Positions 54,966-64,000 of a stretch of 64,000 bases of DNA are shown here, in pieces; position 1 is the stretch's first letter; every line of letters begins with the position of its first letter. The translations under genes and the position numbers were made by a program. The notes beneath the pieces are model-generated. The model searched no databases. It was not told the origin of the DNA and worked only from the letters and a program-made list of their open reading frames with translations. The stretch is taken from the NCBI GenBank assembly GCA_963970005.1, contig CAXAMN010008569.1:90981-154980 (forward strand), read 5' to 3'. Source of the stretch: Durusdinium trenchii (lineage: Eukaryota > Sar > Dinophyceae > Suessiales > Symbiodiniaceae).

Positions 54966-56391
54966 TCAGCAAGGTAGCTCAGGTAGCTTAAGCAGCTTCA
55001 TGGTCAAGAGAGCAAAAACGCAAGTTGTAAACAGCCAGAATCGTGTCACAACTGGACGCTCCTCCACAAGGAACAAGTGCTTAGTCAAGGTTGCGAAGGC
55101 CACCTGCAAAATCTCTTCCAGGTTTTTGCTCCCATCACCCATGTGCACTCGAGACTCCAAATCCTGGTTGAAAATTGCTAAAACATCGTCAGGCAATACT
55201 TCTTTACCATAGAGCGACTGCAACTCATGCCGGGTCTTTGACGGCTCACCAACTTGCAGCTGCATGTTCTCCTCTAGGTAAGCAAGCAAGCTTTGGCAGA
55301 AATGCTCTGTGTATGAAGGAAGTAAATGCTTGAAGAGCCTGCTGCATGCTGCAACAATGGTATCACCATGTTGCGGGCTCTTCATGAGGAATCCAACAAT
55401 GGCCACATGCACAGTCAAATTTGCTTGGTGAGCCGAGCGCACCCATGTCAGAAGCCGACGGTCCAGCGCGGGCTTCGCGCCGGAAGACATCCCATAGCCG
55501 CTTGGCTGCAGCTGCATTGCTTGCAATAGCGTCGCCGCACAACAGGTGCAACACACGCATTGGTGGTCTAGCCTCCTCCAACGCGGAAACCAGAGTAGCA
55601 AACACTTCTCTCACAACACTCAGCAGAGCCAAGGCTATGGTTCTAGCCGTTTTGTCTTGCAAGGCCTGCAGTTCTTGGTAATACTCACAAGAATAATCCT
55701 TGAAGCTGATTTGCACAATGTTATTTTGAATCTTTGAATATCTCCCCCTGTGCACCCTGTTAGGCAGCCCCTCCACGTGTGACCTCAAGCGCATCAAGGC
55801 TTCGTCATGGATGTGTGACACGAAGACAACCCGTGGCTTCTGGGACGCCACCTCACCAGAAAGCTCAGATCTAGCCTGCTGCTTTACCAGTTCTGCAAAA
55901 CAGTCACGGGCAGCAGAAACTGTGGAGTGTGACACAGTCTGACTCTGCTCCACAGAACATGATTGCAGAAATTCCTCCATCTTGCGAACGGAAACGTTTG
56001 GATCACTCAACCCAGCTCTGATGAGCCAAATCTTTTCCAACCGGCCTCCAAGCTTGCTCTTCTTCTCGGCCAGCAGCTGCTTCTTCAAACAACACACCCG
56101 CCCACGCAAATATGAAGCTTTCCTCTGTAACTTTCGAACTTCAATCCGTTTATGCTTCTGTGATGTACAACCCAGATCAAAATCAGCTTCGATGCAATCC
56201 TTTGCCTTCTGTGCAGCTGAGACTGATCCTGGGAAACCACCTTCCTCAAGCGCTGCCGTCAAAAACAACTGAAGAGCTGCACAGGCGCTCCGCGCGCGTT
56301 CGACCACTGACATGAACGGAAAATGAACGGAACCTACTTTGCTTGGACCCAATCTTACAACCGGCAGACAAACAGAAAAGAGAAACATCAT
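54966..56391 (-). pseudogene. hypothetical protein gene, unknown function, one frameshift
   Basis: 56391 to about 55470 reads ERARSACAALQLFLTAALEE, a basic helical stretch (RKLQRKASYLRGRVCCLKKQ), RYSKIQNNIVQISFKDYSCE and QALQDKTARTIALALLSVVR. A one-base break near 55470 passes into the frame ending at 54966: WVRSAHQANLTVHVAIVGFL, LLPSYTEHFCQSLLAYLEEN and FLVEERPVVTRFWLFTTCVF. Both halves are clean and do not overlap in meaning, so one gene is likely. It resembles a high-copy dinoflagellate family. No catalytic motif was seen. Confidence 0.55.
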
Positions 56392-56399
56392 GTCTTAAA

Positions 56400-57110
56400 A
56401 AAAGCTCCCAGCATTTTACATTTAAGATGACCGGGTTTACCGCTGGGGGGGCCTGATCCTGGAATGACAAATTCAAGGCCCCCAGCCTGTGGTAGAGAAA
56501 ACTGTTCTTATAAATCTTTACAGAATCAATTACTCAGCCGTATCGAGAACAGAATCGTTCGTTACAAAATCCAAGACCCTGGGCACAAATGTGCATGCAT
56601 TTTAGCTTTACAAGTTCTTGCACCCCACCCTTCAAAACACTAAATCAAGACCCACAGGGTTCAGAATGCAAAAAAAGAAACTCCCTTCAATCTGCATGAA
56701 TATCCTGATCTGAAACGTGTCTGATATATTCTCATGGTCTCTCATGTCAGTCCAGTTCAGTGAATGTCATTGAGATGTTTGAGTATCCAGCATCATGTAC
56801 AAAATCGAGACACCTTTCCTCTGTCTGCACAGAATCAAAGCATCCAGCCCAGAAAAAGGTTAAAAGCACACCACCAAAAAATCCATGATTCGCGTCCACA
56901 AAGTCATGGCACCCACTCTGAGTTCATCCAAACGCAAGACCTTTACAAATTCAAACCCCACAGACTCTGATTTTGCAAAAAACACCTTTACAAATCAGTA
57001 GCGGATTTGACACCCTAGGGTGTTTGATTCTGGAAGGGGTTTAGTAACAGGTATACATGATATAACATGTTTGTTGGCGCATGCGTGACACATCTCTTTC
57101 TTAGGCGGGG
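56400..57110. other. stretch without a supported gene
   Basis: Short frames only; no motif recognised. Confidence 0.5.
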
Positions 57111-57119
57111 CCTGATCGT

Positions 57120-57425
57120 GTGTGTCGAGTGCTCAAACGTAGGCCTGCAAGTTCTGGTTTGGCTGGAGGCAACCCTCTGCCGAGGTCGCGCGCGTCGAGT
57201 TCTCAAACGTGAGGCAAAGTGAGAGTTTCGTCTGTGCTGGATGAACCCTTAAAAATCTAGCGTGTCGAGTGCTCAAACGTGAGGCGAAATGCGACTTCCG
57301 GCTGTGCTGGATGAACCGTCGGCCTGCGCAAACGTGAGGCGACATACAAATTTTGCGTAAGCGCAACAGATGCGGAGATCGTGCGCGTGGAGGGCTCATA
57401 CACGTGAGGCGACGCGCGAATTTGG
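57120..57425. repeat. about 66-bp tandem repeat (GTGTCGAGTGCTCAAACGTG-type)
   Basis: Five diverged units start near 57122, 57193, 57261, 57326 and 57384. They share CTCAAACGTGAGGCGA and CTGTGCTGGATGAACC. Confidence 0.85.
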
Positions 57426-57814
57426 TTACCGAACTGCATAACTCTCGTCGAAAGTGGCGGTGGAACGCGCCAAAGCGTGTCGTCAAATGGCCATTGAAGG
57501 TGGAAAGTGTAAAAACTGATCAAACATGTGTCCTTGTCGTCGGACATGGCGCCGGAAGCTGGAAGTCAAGTGTGTCACTGCACGCCGTCAAAAGGGAAGG
57601 TGTGTGCACAACTGTCGGCAAAAGCAAAGGTGGAGGATATGTAGAGTTTGCCAAACCTATTGTGGTTGAAAACGGCGGGCGAGGTTGCCAAAGTGTGTAA
57701 CTGCCGCCGAAAACGAAGGTGGAGGTGCCAAAGTGTGCGCCTGTTGCCGAGAGTGTGCCAAAGTAGTGCGGGAAGTGTGGCAAAGTGTGCCAAAGTGTGC
57801 ACGGGGTTGGTAGT

Positions 57815-58085
57815 GCAACGGCCACTTGGTAGCACAAACGTAGAACGAGAAGCTCCTTCTGGGAGGTCTGGCCTGAGAACTGGCCGCTTGGTAGTACAGA
57901 TGTAGTATAGGGAAGAAGCTTGGGAGCTCTGGCCTGGAAGCTGGCCACTTGGTAGTGCAAATGTAGTGCGGGAAGCAGCTTCTGGGAGCTGTGGCGGCAG
58001 AACTGGCGACTTGGTAATGCAAATGCGTGGGGGAATTCTACCACCTGTGGCTTCAGAAGTCGTGACTTTGTACTGCAAATACAGT
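57815..58085. repeat. about 62-bp tandem repeat (ACTTGGTAGTGCAAATGTAG-type)
   Basis: Four units share GGGAAGCAGCTTCTGGGAGC, CTGGCC and ACTTGGTAGTGCAAATGTAG. A roughly 70-bp segment is also repeated at about 58095-58155 and 58268-58335 (GCTATGCGGGTTTTGCGCGG-type). Confidence 0.85.
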
Positions 58086-58148
58086 GCGGGGTGTGTCCAA
58101 ATTACGTCTGCGATATCGCTGTGCTATGCGGGTTTTGCGCGGCCACGT

Positions 58149-58216
58149 GCGGAAGGAAAACCTGCTGGTGTAAATTCGGCATGTCGCTGGGCAGCAAGAT
58201 TGACGGCGCCCACGGT
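58149..58216 (-). repeat. partial copy of the LINE 5' end
   Basis: GTGTAAATTCGGC(A/G)TGTCGCTGGG and the bases around it match 62755-62822, the start of the LINE ORF1-like frame, at roughly 80% by eye and in the same orientation. It lies just downstream of the LINE 3' part. Confidence 0.55.
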
Positions 58217-58736
58217 GTTTCATGTTATATGTTCGATCATTTTTGTATCTGGCGTGTTGCACGCTTTGTGGCCAAATTGTGTCTGTGATGTTGATGTCGC
58301 TGTGGCATGCGGTTTTGCGCGCAGCCACGTGAATATGCCTGAGTCCGTGCCATTTTTTCTAGGGCTTCCGGAGGGTTTGCCCGAAAGAAACGCTGAAAGC
58401 ATTCGCAGCATCTACAAGAGAAAAGGTTGCATGACAGAGGCATTTACCTCACGGGGTGAAAGAGGGAAAAGTTGGTACCAAGCGGTCTGGCCCCTCAGAA
58501 GGCGTTCATGGCAACATTGTTCATGAGTATGTAGGAGGTTCCAGATTTCAGGCTGGCTGATGGCTAGCTGTTGAACAAAAGGTTGGTGCAGGATGCGAAG
58601 ATGTCGTTCCAAGCAAGACGGTATCTGCTGAGTGTGGATGGTCAATGTGGATGGACAATCTCGATGGACCTTCCACTGTGTCCAGCCATGTCAAGAGTAA
58701 GGTTGTGCCATGGATGCTGAGAACGGCTTTGCGTAG

Positions 58737-58945
58737 CTAGTTTGTTTGCTGTCGTAGCAATGCACCTTTGGATTCCCAAGGGTTCTGAGACAGCAGCTCA
58801 GCCTTGGTCGTCTTCATGGGTTGAGCCATCCATGTGAGGAAAGTTGCGCCCAGGAGTTTCCACGCATCTCGGTCGTGCGCCACGTACAAGTAGTCATGTT
58901 CGATTTCCTTCTCGGCCCAAAACTTGCGCAGCAAGGAATGAATTG
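58737..58945 (-). CDS. LINE C-terminal tail after a frameshift
   Basis: Reads RKFWAEKEIEHDYLYVAHDR and DAWKLLGATFLTWM before TAG. It continues the reverse transcriptase polypeptide in the next frame from about 58940. Confidence 0.5.
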
Positions 58946-60282
58946 CGTGCCAGGGCCCGGGGCGTGCCAAGCCTCCTGCATGTCTGTCTGCTATATGAGT
59001 GAGCATGACCCTGGCTGGGTGGTGACTGTAGAAGTCTTGTCTGCAAATGTGCCCAAGGAAGGACCAGAACCTTCGTAGATATTGGGTAAGTCATGTGTGT
59101 TTGGGTTGCTTGGGACAGCCACTCTCGTACTACATGCCTGCGTATTCGCTGCAATTGGTATGCTTCTTTCTCTGAGGTGTTGGGAATGTACAGGCGGAGG
59201 CTTTCAACCATCATGGTTGTGTGGATGACTTGCAGCCTGTGGAGGGTGGATTTGTGTGGAAAAAGAATTGGCGATAGCCACAGGAAGCAAGAACCAACGC
59301 ATTTGTCCAGCAAACGCTTCGTAGCTGCTGGCTGCGACCAGTGGCATTTGTTGAGGATCGGCTTCATTCGGCCCCATGCCTGATGAATGAGCCGCAGGGT
59401 GCTTTGCATAACTGTGTCGTGTCCTAAATGGTATCCCAAGGGTTTGCGAAGGTATTGGGTGTGCGTGGTCCATTGGAAGTCAGCAAGAACTCCAAGCAGG
59501 TGTTTGGGCGGCAAGTGGCTGAGTGTGTCGGCGTGGGCGACGATGCAACTTTTGTTGAAGTTGGCATTCAATCCAAGCTGGTTGAGAGCAGCAAGTAAGG
59601 ATGGCAGTAAGCATGTTGCTTGGGCCCAGTTCTTGAAGGTGAGAAGTATGTCATCAACGAAAAGCAAAAGCCAAATCGGGCTGAACACAGGAGTGTGCCC
59701 GGCTGCCTCCCATTGCGCTGTGACTTTGCCCATGGTATGGTTAAGGGTCCGTGCAAACAACCCGGCTGAGTGACTGCTGCCTTGGGGAGTTCCATTGGAG
59801 ATATGTATGGCCCACTCTTCCCTGCAGAAGGTGAAAAGGAAGCGTTGTTCCATCAGCAGCTTCATCAAGCGATGTGCTTCAAAGGCCGCCGGGGCAGGCA
59901 TGGTGGCAAGGAAGGCAGCCACGCTAGCATGGCTGAGGTTGTCGAAAGCACATTGGATGTCCAACTTCACGAAAATGGGAGTGGCCGTGGCGACTGACTT
60001 CCACGATGGATACCATGTAGTGTGCGGCAAAAAGGGCCTCGATTGGCTGACCCTGACACTGCGCCCAGTTGTGCTGTGAGTGGTGGCCAATGGGGCTGCA
60101 GCCTTTGCATGAGGATGGCTGCGTATAGTTTTTGTACAACCTCTAGCAGGAGGATGGGTCGGATTTGTTCTGGCTTCTGTAGGTGCTGGCACTTGGGAAT
60201 GAGGCACGCAATGCCAAGGTGGAGGGCTGAAGGTAGGGTGCCGGAACAAAACTGGTGTTGAGGACTGTAAGCAGGTGATCAA
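58894..60282 (-). CDS. LINE reverse transcriptase domain
   Basis: 462 codons. Motif A is FVKLDIQCAFDNLSH, motif B is SNGTPQGSSHSAGLFA and motif C is LLLFVDDILL (FVDD in place of the usual Y-x-DD). The thumb region follows (GLNANFNKSCIV; YLRKPLGYHLGHDT). The catalytic Asp residues are present. The first about 60 residues are a Pro/His-rich out-of-frame stretch. The true C terminus shifts into the frame ending at 58737 (EIEHDYLYVAHDRDAWKLLG). Confidence 0.75.
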   Translation of the reverse strand: MITCLQSSTPVLFRHPTFSPPPWHCVPHSQVPAPTEARTNPTHPPARGCTKTIRSHPHAKAAAPLATTHSTTGRSVRVSQSRPFLPHTTWYPSWKSVATATPIFVKLDIQCAFDNLSHASVAAFLATMPAPAAFEAHRLMKLLMEQRFLFTFCREEWAIHISNGTPQGSSHSAGLFARTLNHTMGKVTAQWEAAGHTPVFSPIWLLLFVDDILLTFKNWAQATCLLPSLLAALNQLGLNANFNKSCIVAHADTLSHLPPKHLLGVLADFQWTTHTQYLRKPLGYHLGHDTVMQSTLRLIHQAWGRMKPILNKCHWSQPAATKRLLDKCVGSCFLWLSPILFPHKSTLHRLQVIHTTMMVESLRLYIPNTSEKEAYQLQRIRRHVVREWLSQATQTHMTYPISTKVLVLPWAHLQTRLLQSPPSQGHAHSYSRQTCRRLGTPRALARNSFLAAQVLGREGNRT

Positions 60283-61552
60283 GGCCCTTGTTGCTTGCTG
60301 AAAGGGCTTTCAGGAATTCGTTGGACATTCCGGTTGGGCCGGAAGTCTTCCCAGGCTTGAGTTTGTTGATGCTTGCAAGGTGCTCGTCTGGTGTGATGGG
60401 TGTGGGCTGCATGTGGGACATAGACTCTCGCATGGTCGCCAGGTATGGCTCACACGCATCATCGCGAGTGGGCAGGGCTGTCTTGGCAAAGACGTTGTGG
60501 AAGTGTTGGTGGACGGCTGCGACAGCTGTTTCACGCCCCCCGCGTGCAGAGACCAGGCTGCCCCAGTCAGGTCTGCTTTTCCGGTTGTTGTGGAGGAAAG
60601 CGATGGCCGAGGCATCGCCAGTTCTGGCTTCATTGTGCAGGTCTGCGATCCACTGGGCCCGCTCTTTGCGCCTTTGAGATGATCCTCTCAACACAAAAAC
60701 ACCGGAACCACCATCCCCGGCACCATCGCTCTGGCCGATGGCTTGTACACAAAGAACACCTGCAAACACTCCTTTCCACAGCCCCTGCGCCCATGTGCTG
60801 GGACGACTTGCGCAGACCAGTTTGTGATCGGTGGGTAGGAGTTGGTGCAAGTCTTCGCATATGTTCGGATGGCTAAAGGGATTTGCTTCTGGGGAGGCTT
60901 TGTTCACGAAGGTTGGGTTTACCAAAAGGAAGTCGTAGGTTTTGTGTTTCCAAGTGGGCTCTGTTGGCATTAGTAGTTCGAGGTGTTCTTCCTCAATCAT
61001 GCAGGCAACAGCCAGGCCTTGTGCATCCATTGCTGGGCCAGTCGGTGAAGCATTCCAGTCTGCAGCTATGATGCATGGAGTGTCCTGGACCTTGGCAAGG
61101 AAGTGCTTCATCTCTTGGATGGCTGTCTCGCAGTCAAGGGCAGGCTGATGGTGATGAGGAAGGTGGCCAGAAAAGAGCCACATTTTTGCACCACTTGTGT
61201 GCAAGATTTGTGCTCCAATGAACCGGTTCCCCTTGAGGGTGTTCAAAACGCAGTCTGCGTAGGAGCGGTCGAGGTGACTGTGAAGCTGGTTTGTGCAAAG
61301 GACCCAGTACTCCGAGAGACTGGGATGGAACTGGATCTGGTCGTCGGGTTGGAGGAAGCTATTCGGTGTCAGATTGCCTTGGGCAAGGGAGCCGACCTCC
61401 TGAAGAGCAATGGCGTTGAAGTGAATTCGCTGTTCTGACAGCACGTCAGCAATCTGAGCAAGGGACTTGCCTCGCACATTCCACGTTGCCATTTGGAAGA
61501 CATGGGAATGTGAGGGTGGAGATCGCTGGTGCCGTCCCTCAGGGTCATGCAC
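60143..61552 (-). CDS. LINE endonuclease domain and start of reverse transcriptase
   Basis: 469 codons. The APE-like endonuclease landmarks are MATWNVRGKSLAQ (N-terminal Asn), ALQEV (catalytic Glu), IIAADWNASPTGPAMD (Asp/Asn pair) and LLPTDHKLV (terminal Asp-His). After a linker the reverse transcriptase start reads LKPGKTSGPTGMSNEFLKAL. The frame then drifts; reading continues in the frame ending at 58894. Confidence 0.7.
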   Translation of the reverse strand: MHDPEGRHQRSPPSHSHVFQMATWNVRGKSLAQIADVLSEQRIHFNAIALQEVGSLAQGNLTPNSFLQPDDQIQFHPSLSEYWVLCTNQLHSHLDRSYADCVLNTLKGNRFIGAQILHTSGAKMWLFSGHLPHHHQPALDCETAIQEMKHFLAKVQDTPCIIAADWNASPTGPAMDAQGLAVACMIEEEHLELLMPTEPTWKHKTYDFLLVNPTFVNKASPEANPFSHPNICEDLHQLLPTDHKLVCASRPSTWAQGLWKGVFAGVLCVQAIGQSDGAGDGGSGVFVLRGSSQRRKERAQWIADLHNEARTGDASAIAFLHNNRKSRPDWGSLVSARGGRETAVAAVHQHFHNVFAKTALPTRDDACEPYLATMRESMSHMQPTPITPDEHLASINKLKPGKTSGPTGMSNEFLKALSASNKGLDHLLTVLNTSFVPAPYLQPSTLALRASFPSASTYRSQNKSDPSSC

Positions 61553-61592
61553 AGGGCTGGCTGTGCCGGCTAGTCACTCATCTTGTTTGCTG

Positions 61593-62823
61593 TCAAGTGC
61601 CTGCTTCAAAGCAGGGACTGGGAGCTGGGTGGCCATGGAGATTCGAGTCAGGTTGACGTGGAAGGTGATGGTGTATGAGAGTCTCGAGTTGGTCAGTGCT
61701 GGGTGCGAGGAGGGCAGCCGCTTGGGAGGCAGCAACTCTCGCATCATGAAGCCAAAGGATTTTCCTGTTCCAGTCCACGTCGATTTGTTCCATGGAGGAT
61801 GGGGACACTATGTTGTGGAGTGTGTCCTTCACATATTTGGTTGCTCTGTTGTTGAAGCGTTTGTGTGCACTTTTGTGCTGGGTCAGCCAAGCAGTCTTGC
61901 CAGAGCTGCGAATGGTATGCTTGTCCAGGTTGTCCGCTTTAAGCTGGAGAAGTCGTCGTTTCGCGTCAGCGTCTGGCAAGGCTCGAAGTCGGACATGAGA
62001 GGTGTAAGCCCTTCGGCCATAGACAATGACCTCGAGGACATCCGTCTGAATCCCCATGGTTTGCGCCAAGGCATTGGTCTCGGATTCCACTGTCTCTCTG
62101 CGCGTGTCAGTGAGCCACCCGCCGATGACGAGATGGTTCCAGTCGACGTGGCTGGACGATGGCTGGCTTAGTGCTCGGGAAGGCAATGGTGGGGTAGATG
62201 CTGCTCTGTGGCCTCTGGGTGGTTCAGCTGGGACAGCTTCGTGATGTGTGCGCGGGGGTGCCGACGGGGCACGGGCACGTGAGAGCTGATGCATCTGGCT
62301 GAGTCAGTTCCTTCACTTCATGCTGCAGTTGAGATACATAGGAAGGCACATCTTGTGGAGCTTGTTGGCTTTGTTTGGTTTCAATCACTTGCAATCGTGC
62401 CTCGATGGAGGCGATCTGTGCTCTGTGAGCGTTCACTGTCTCAAGGACTGTTTGTTGGCTTGCTTGCGTTTGATCCATCTTTCCCACCAGTGTGTTTTCT
62501 GTCTTCCTTCGCATCCCAGCTAGGAGTTGCACCACGGCGGGGTCCAGGGTTCCCAGGTTCGCCAAAGATTGTCCCGGGCCATTAGTAGGTGAAGGTGCAG
62601 TTGAAGAAGGTGCCTCAAGGTCCTCCTCCATACAATCATCATTAACCTCTTCAATTCCTCCATCTGCCTTAAAGTTGACCTTTCTGGTTTTCCTCAGTGG
62701 GGGTGATAAGGCGGGTGCGGCGGGGAGGTCATCATTGTCGAGGTCAATGCCATTGGGGGAAGGAAAACATGTTTGTGTAAATTCGGCGTGTCGCTGGGGA
62801 GCGGGATGAATGGCGGTGTCCAC
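61593..62823 (-). CDS. LINE ORF1-like region (two frames)
   Basis: 62823-62224 is acidic then helical (TENTLVGKMDQTQASQQTVL; ASIEARLQVIETKQSQ), as in a coiled coil. It breaks near 62280. 62294-61593 continues with HVDWNHLVIGGWLTDTRRET and DVLEVIVYGRRAYTSHVRLR, an RRM-like, nucleic-acid-binding look found in some LINE ORF1 proteins. The assignment rests on position and composition. Confidence 0.5.
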
Positions 62824-62829
62824 GAGTCT

Positions 62830-63300
62830 TATCTTACTACATCCGTAGCAATGACTCTAGAAACGTGGGAGCTGCGCATATACCCAATGTATTCATACAC
62901 ATGTCTTACGCACACCCTCTTCTACATATCCGTTGCTTCCACGCTCCCGGGCCATCCATCATCTAGTGTGATTTTTCGTAGGCTTGGTCGAACCAAGGCT
63001 CAGAGAGGATGTCACCCCACCTGAGAGTCGGAGTCTTTTACATCTTTCACCCCGCCAGCCGTTGGGGGTGATATGTTAACAACTGGTTTGCTCATGTTTG
63101 CTCAATCCATCTCTTTCGGGACGTCCTCCCCATCGCGATCTCGATCCATACGATCACGAAAGCCGCCTCCATTGCGGTCACCTTTGCCTCCAAACATTGG
63201 TGCTTCTGATACAAGTTTTGGAGTCATCCCCCCTGCTACTGTACAGTAATTTTATTCTATTACAAAAATTGAAGGACCGGATAACCCCACATATGGTGCA
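62830..63300. other. stretch without a complete gene
   Basis: Minus-strand 63115-63205 reads a short Gly/Arg/Asp-rich peptide (GGKGDRNGGGFRDRMDRD) similar in style to the RGG exon at 52283-52366. It may be a further RGG-type exon. Nothing else was seen. Confidence 0.25.
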
Positions 63301-63303
63301 GAC

Positions 63304-64000
63304 ATGTGTGTACAGCCACAACTAGCCGAAGTAAAACCCCATCGCTCTGCCGACGTCAAACCCTATAGCCAATCCACACATGGAGGTTCACAAAGCGCTG
63401 TGCCTGCCACGAAATCTGCACATGGAGGTTCACAAAGAGCTGTGCCTGCCACGAAATCTGCACATGGAGGTTCACAAAGTGCTGTGCCTGCCACGAAATC
63501 TGCGCACGGAGGTTCACAAAGTGCTGCGCCTGACACGAAATCTGCATATGGAGGTTCACAAAGTAATGCGCCTGCCACGAAATCTGCATATGGAGGTTCA
63601 CAAAGTGCTGTGCCTGCCACGAAATCTGCACGTCAAGAAACAAGTGAAAACTCTAATCACAATGGAGGAACGGACCGGCGACCACCGCCGACCACGCAAC
63701 AGCCAGAGAGCATGGAAGTTCACCCTGCCACGAATTCTGCACATGGAAATTCACAAAGCGCTGTGCCTGCCACGAAATCTGCACATGGAGGTTCACAAAG
63801 TGCTGTGCCAGCCACGAAATCTGCACATGGAGCTTCACAAAGTGCTGCGCCTGCCGCGAAATCTGCACGTCAAGAAACAAGTGAAAACTCTCATCACAAT
63901 GGACGAACGGACCGGCGACCACCGCCGACCACCGCCGACCACGCAACAGCCAAAGCCTCTAACGGAGCATGGAGGTTCACACAGCGCTGTACCTGCCACG
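63304..64000 (+). CDS. repeat protein frame of 14-residue units, open at the window edge
   Basis: From ATG 63304 the plus frame has no stop to 64000 (232 codons). It consists of SAHGGSQSAVPATK units: six in 63376-63628 and three to four in 63730-63870. These are separated by a second module (ARQETSENSNHNGGTDRRPP) that occurs twice. The 42-bp unit is a codon multiple, so the minus strand is also partly open (QISWQAQHFVNLHV). Which strand, if any, is coding cannot be settled here. If real, it would be a Ser/Ala/Gly-rich disordered protein. Confidence 0.35.
   Translation, partial: MCVQPQLAEVKPHRSADVKPYSQSTHGGSQSAVPATKSAHGGSQRAVPATKSAHGGSQSAVPATKSAHGGSQSAAPDTKSAYGGSQSNAPATKSAYGGSQSAVPATKSARQETSENSNHNGGTDRRPPPTTQQPESMEVHPATNSAHGNSQSAVPATKSAHGGSQSAVPATKSAHGASQSAAPAAKSARQETSENSHHNGRTDRRPPPTTADHATAKASNGAWRFTQRCTCH
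63376..64000. repeat. 42-bp tandem repeat in a higher-order duplication
   Basis: The unit CACATGGAGGTTCACAAAGT…GCTGTGCCTGCCACGAAATC repeats. The block of units plus an 80-bp spacer (CAAGAAACAAGTGAAAACTC…CGACCACCGCCGACCAC) is itself repeated from about 63730 and starts a third time at the edge. Confidence 0.92.

Larger units (their letters stand above)
58737..62823 (-). mobile_element. LINE-type non-LTR retrotransposon, frame-broken
   Basis: On the minus strand, in order: an ORF1-like part (62823-62224 and 62294-61593), an APE-type endonuclease (61552 on), reverse transcriptase (crossing 60282), and a C-terminal tail (59006-58737). The frame changes at about 62280, 61570, 60200 and 58940, so this copy cannot make the full protein as read. 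No long terminal repeats were seen, as expected for a LINE. A poly-A tail and target-site duplication could not be defined. Confidence 0.75.

Overview
The window looks like nuclear DNA of a dinoflagellate, most likely a symbiodiniacean or close relative. The signs are short exons spread through long non-coding stretches and one-directional gene blocks. Introns start with GT, GC or GA and nearly always end AG followed by G. Repeated DUF4116 modules, CCCTAAA tracts, a LINE and large amounts of simple and satellite repeat point the same way. Bacterial signals (operons, ribosome binding sites, CRISPR) are absent. Two runs of ten Ns mark assembly gaps. No rRNA or complete tRNA gene was seen. Exon boundaries were worked out by eye from frame continuity; coordinates given with 'about' are approximate.

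Plus-strand block, 0.1-20.6 kb: scattered candidate exons (0.1-1.3 kb), TAC microsatellites (1.3-2.6 kb), lineage-type proteins of unknown function (4.0-6.9 kb), and CCCTAAA-bearing tandem repeats (7.4-8.2 kb). Then come a multi-exon cytosine-C5 DNA methyltransferase-like gene (8.6-12.2 kb) and a gene of at least 14 exons and unknown function with a cupin/JmjC-like segment and a Pro/Glu/Lys/Ser repeat exon (12.9-20.6 kb).

Middle, 21-44 kb: a GC-rich minus-strand element whose tyrosine recombinase is joined to a Pro-rich linker and a dual-specificity-phosphatase domain, broken by one frameshift and one in-frame stop (21.2-23.8 kb). The rest is poor in genes: an exon-wise remnant of a GAMT/RMT2-like N-methyltransferase (33.0-34.1 kb) among minisatellites, palindromic repeat families, a possible tRNA-derived SINE, TG-rich and CAG-rich tracts and a long AAAGTC inverted repeat.

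Minus-strand block, 44-63 kb: a DUF4116-repeat gene with a ubiquitin-like N terminus (44.8-51.8 kb), an RGG plus CCHC zinc-knuckle gene fragment (51.9-52.4 kb), two lineage-type genes of unknown function with frame breaks (53.2-56.4 kb), satellite repeats (57-58 kb) and a frame-broken LINE with endonuclease and reverse transcriptase (58.7-62.8 kb). A 42-bp tandem repeat forms a plus-strand reading frame that runs off the right edge (63.3-64.0 kb).

The genes do not form an obvious shared pathway. What links them is the splicing style and the frequency of single-base frame breaks.
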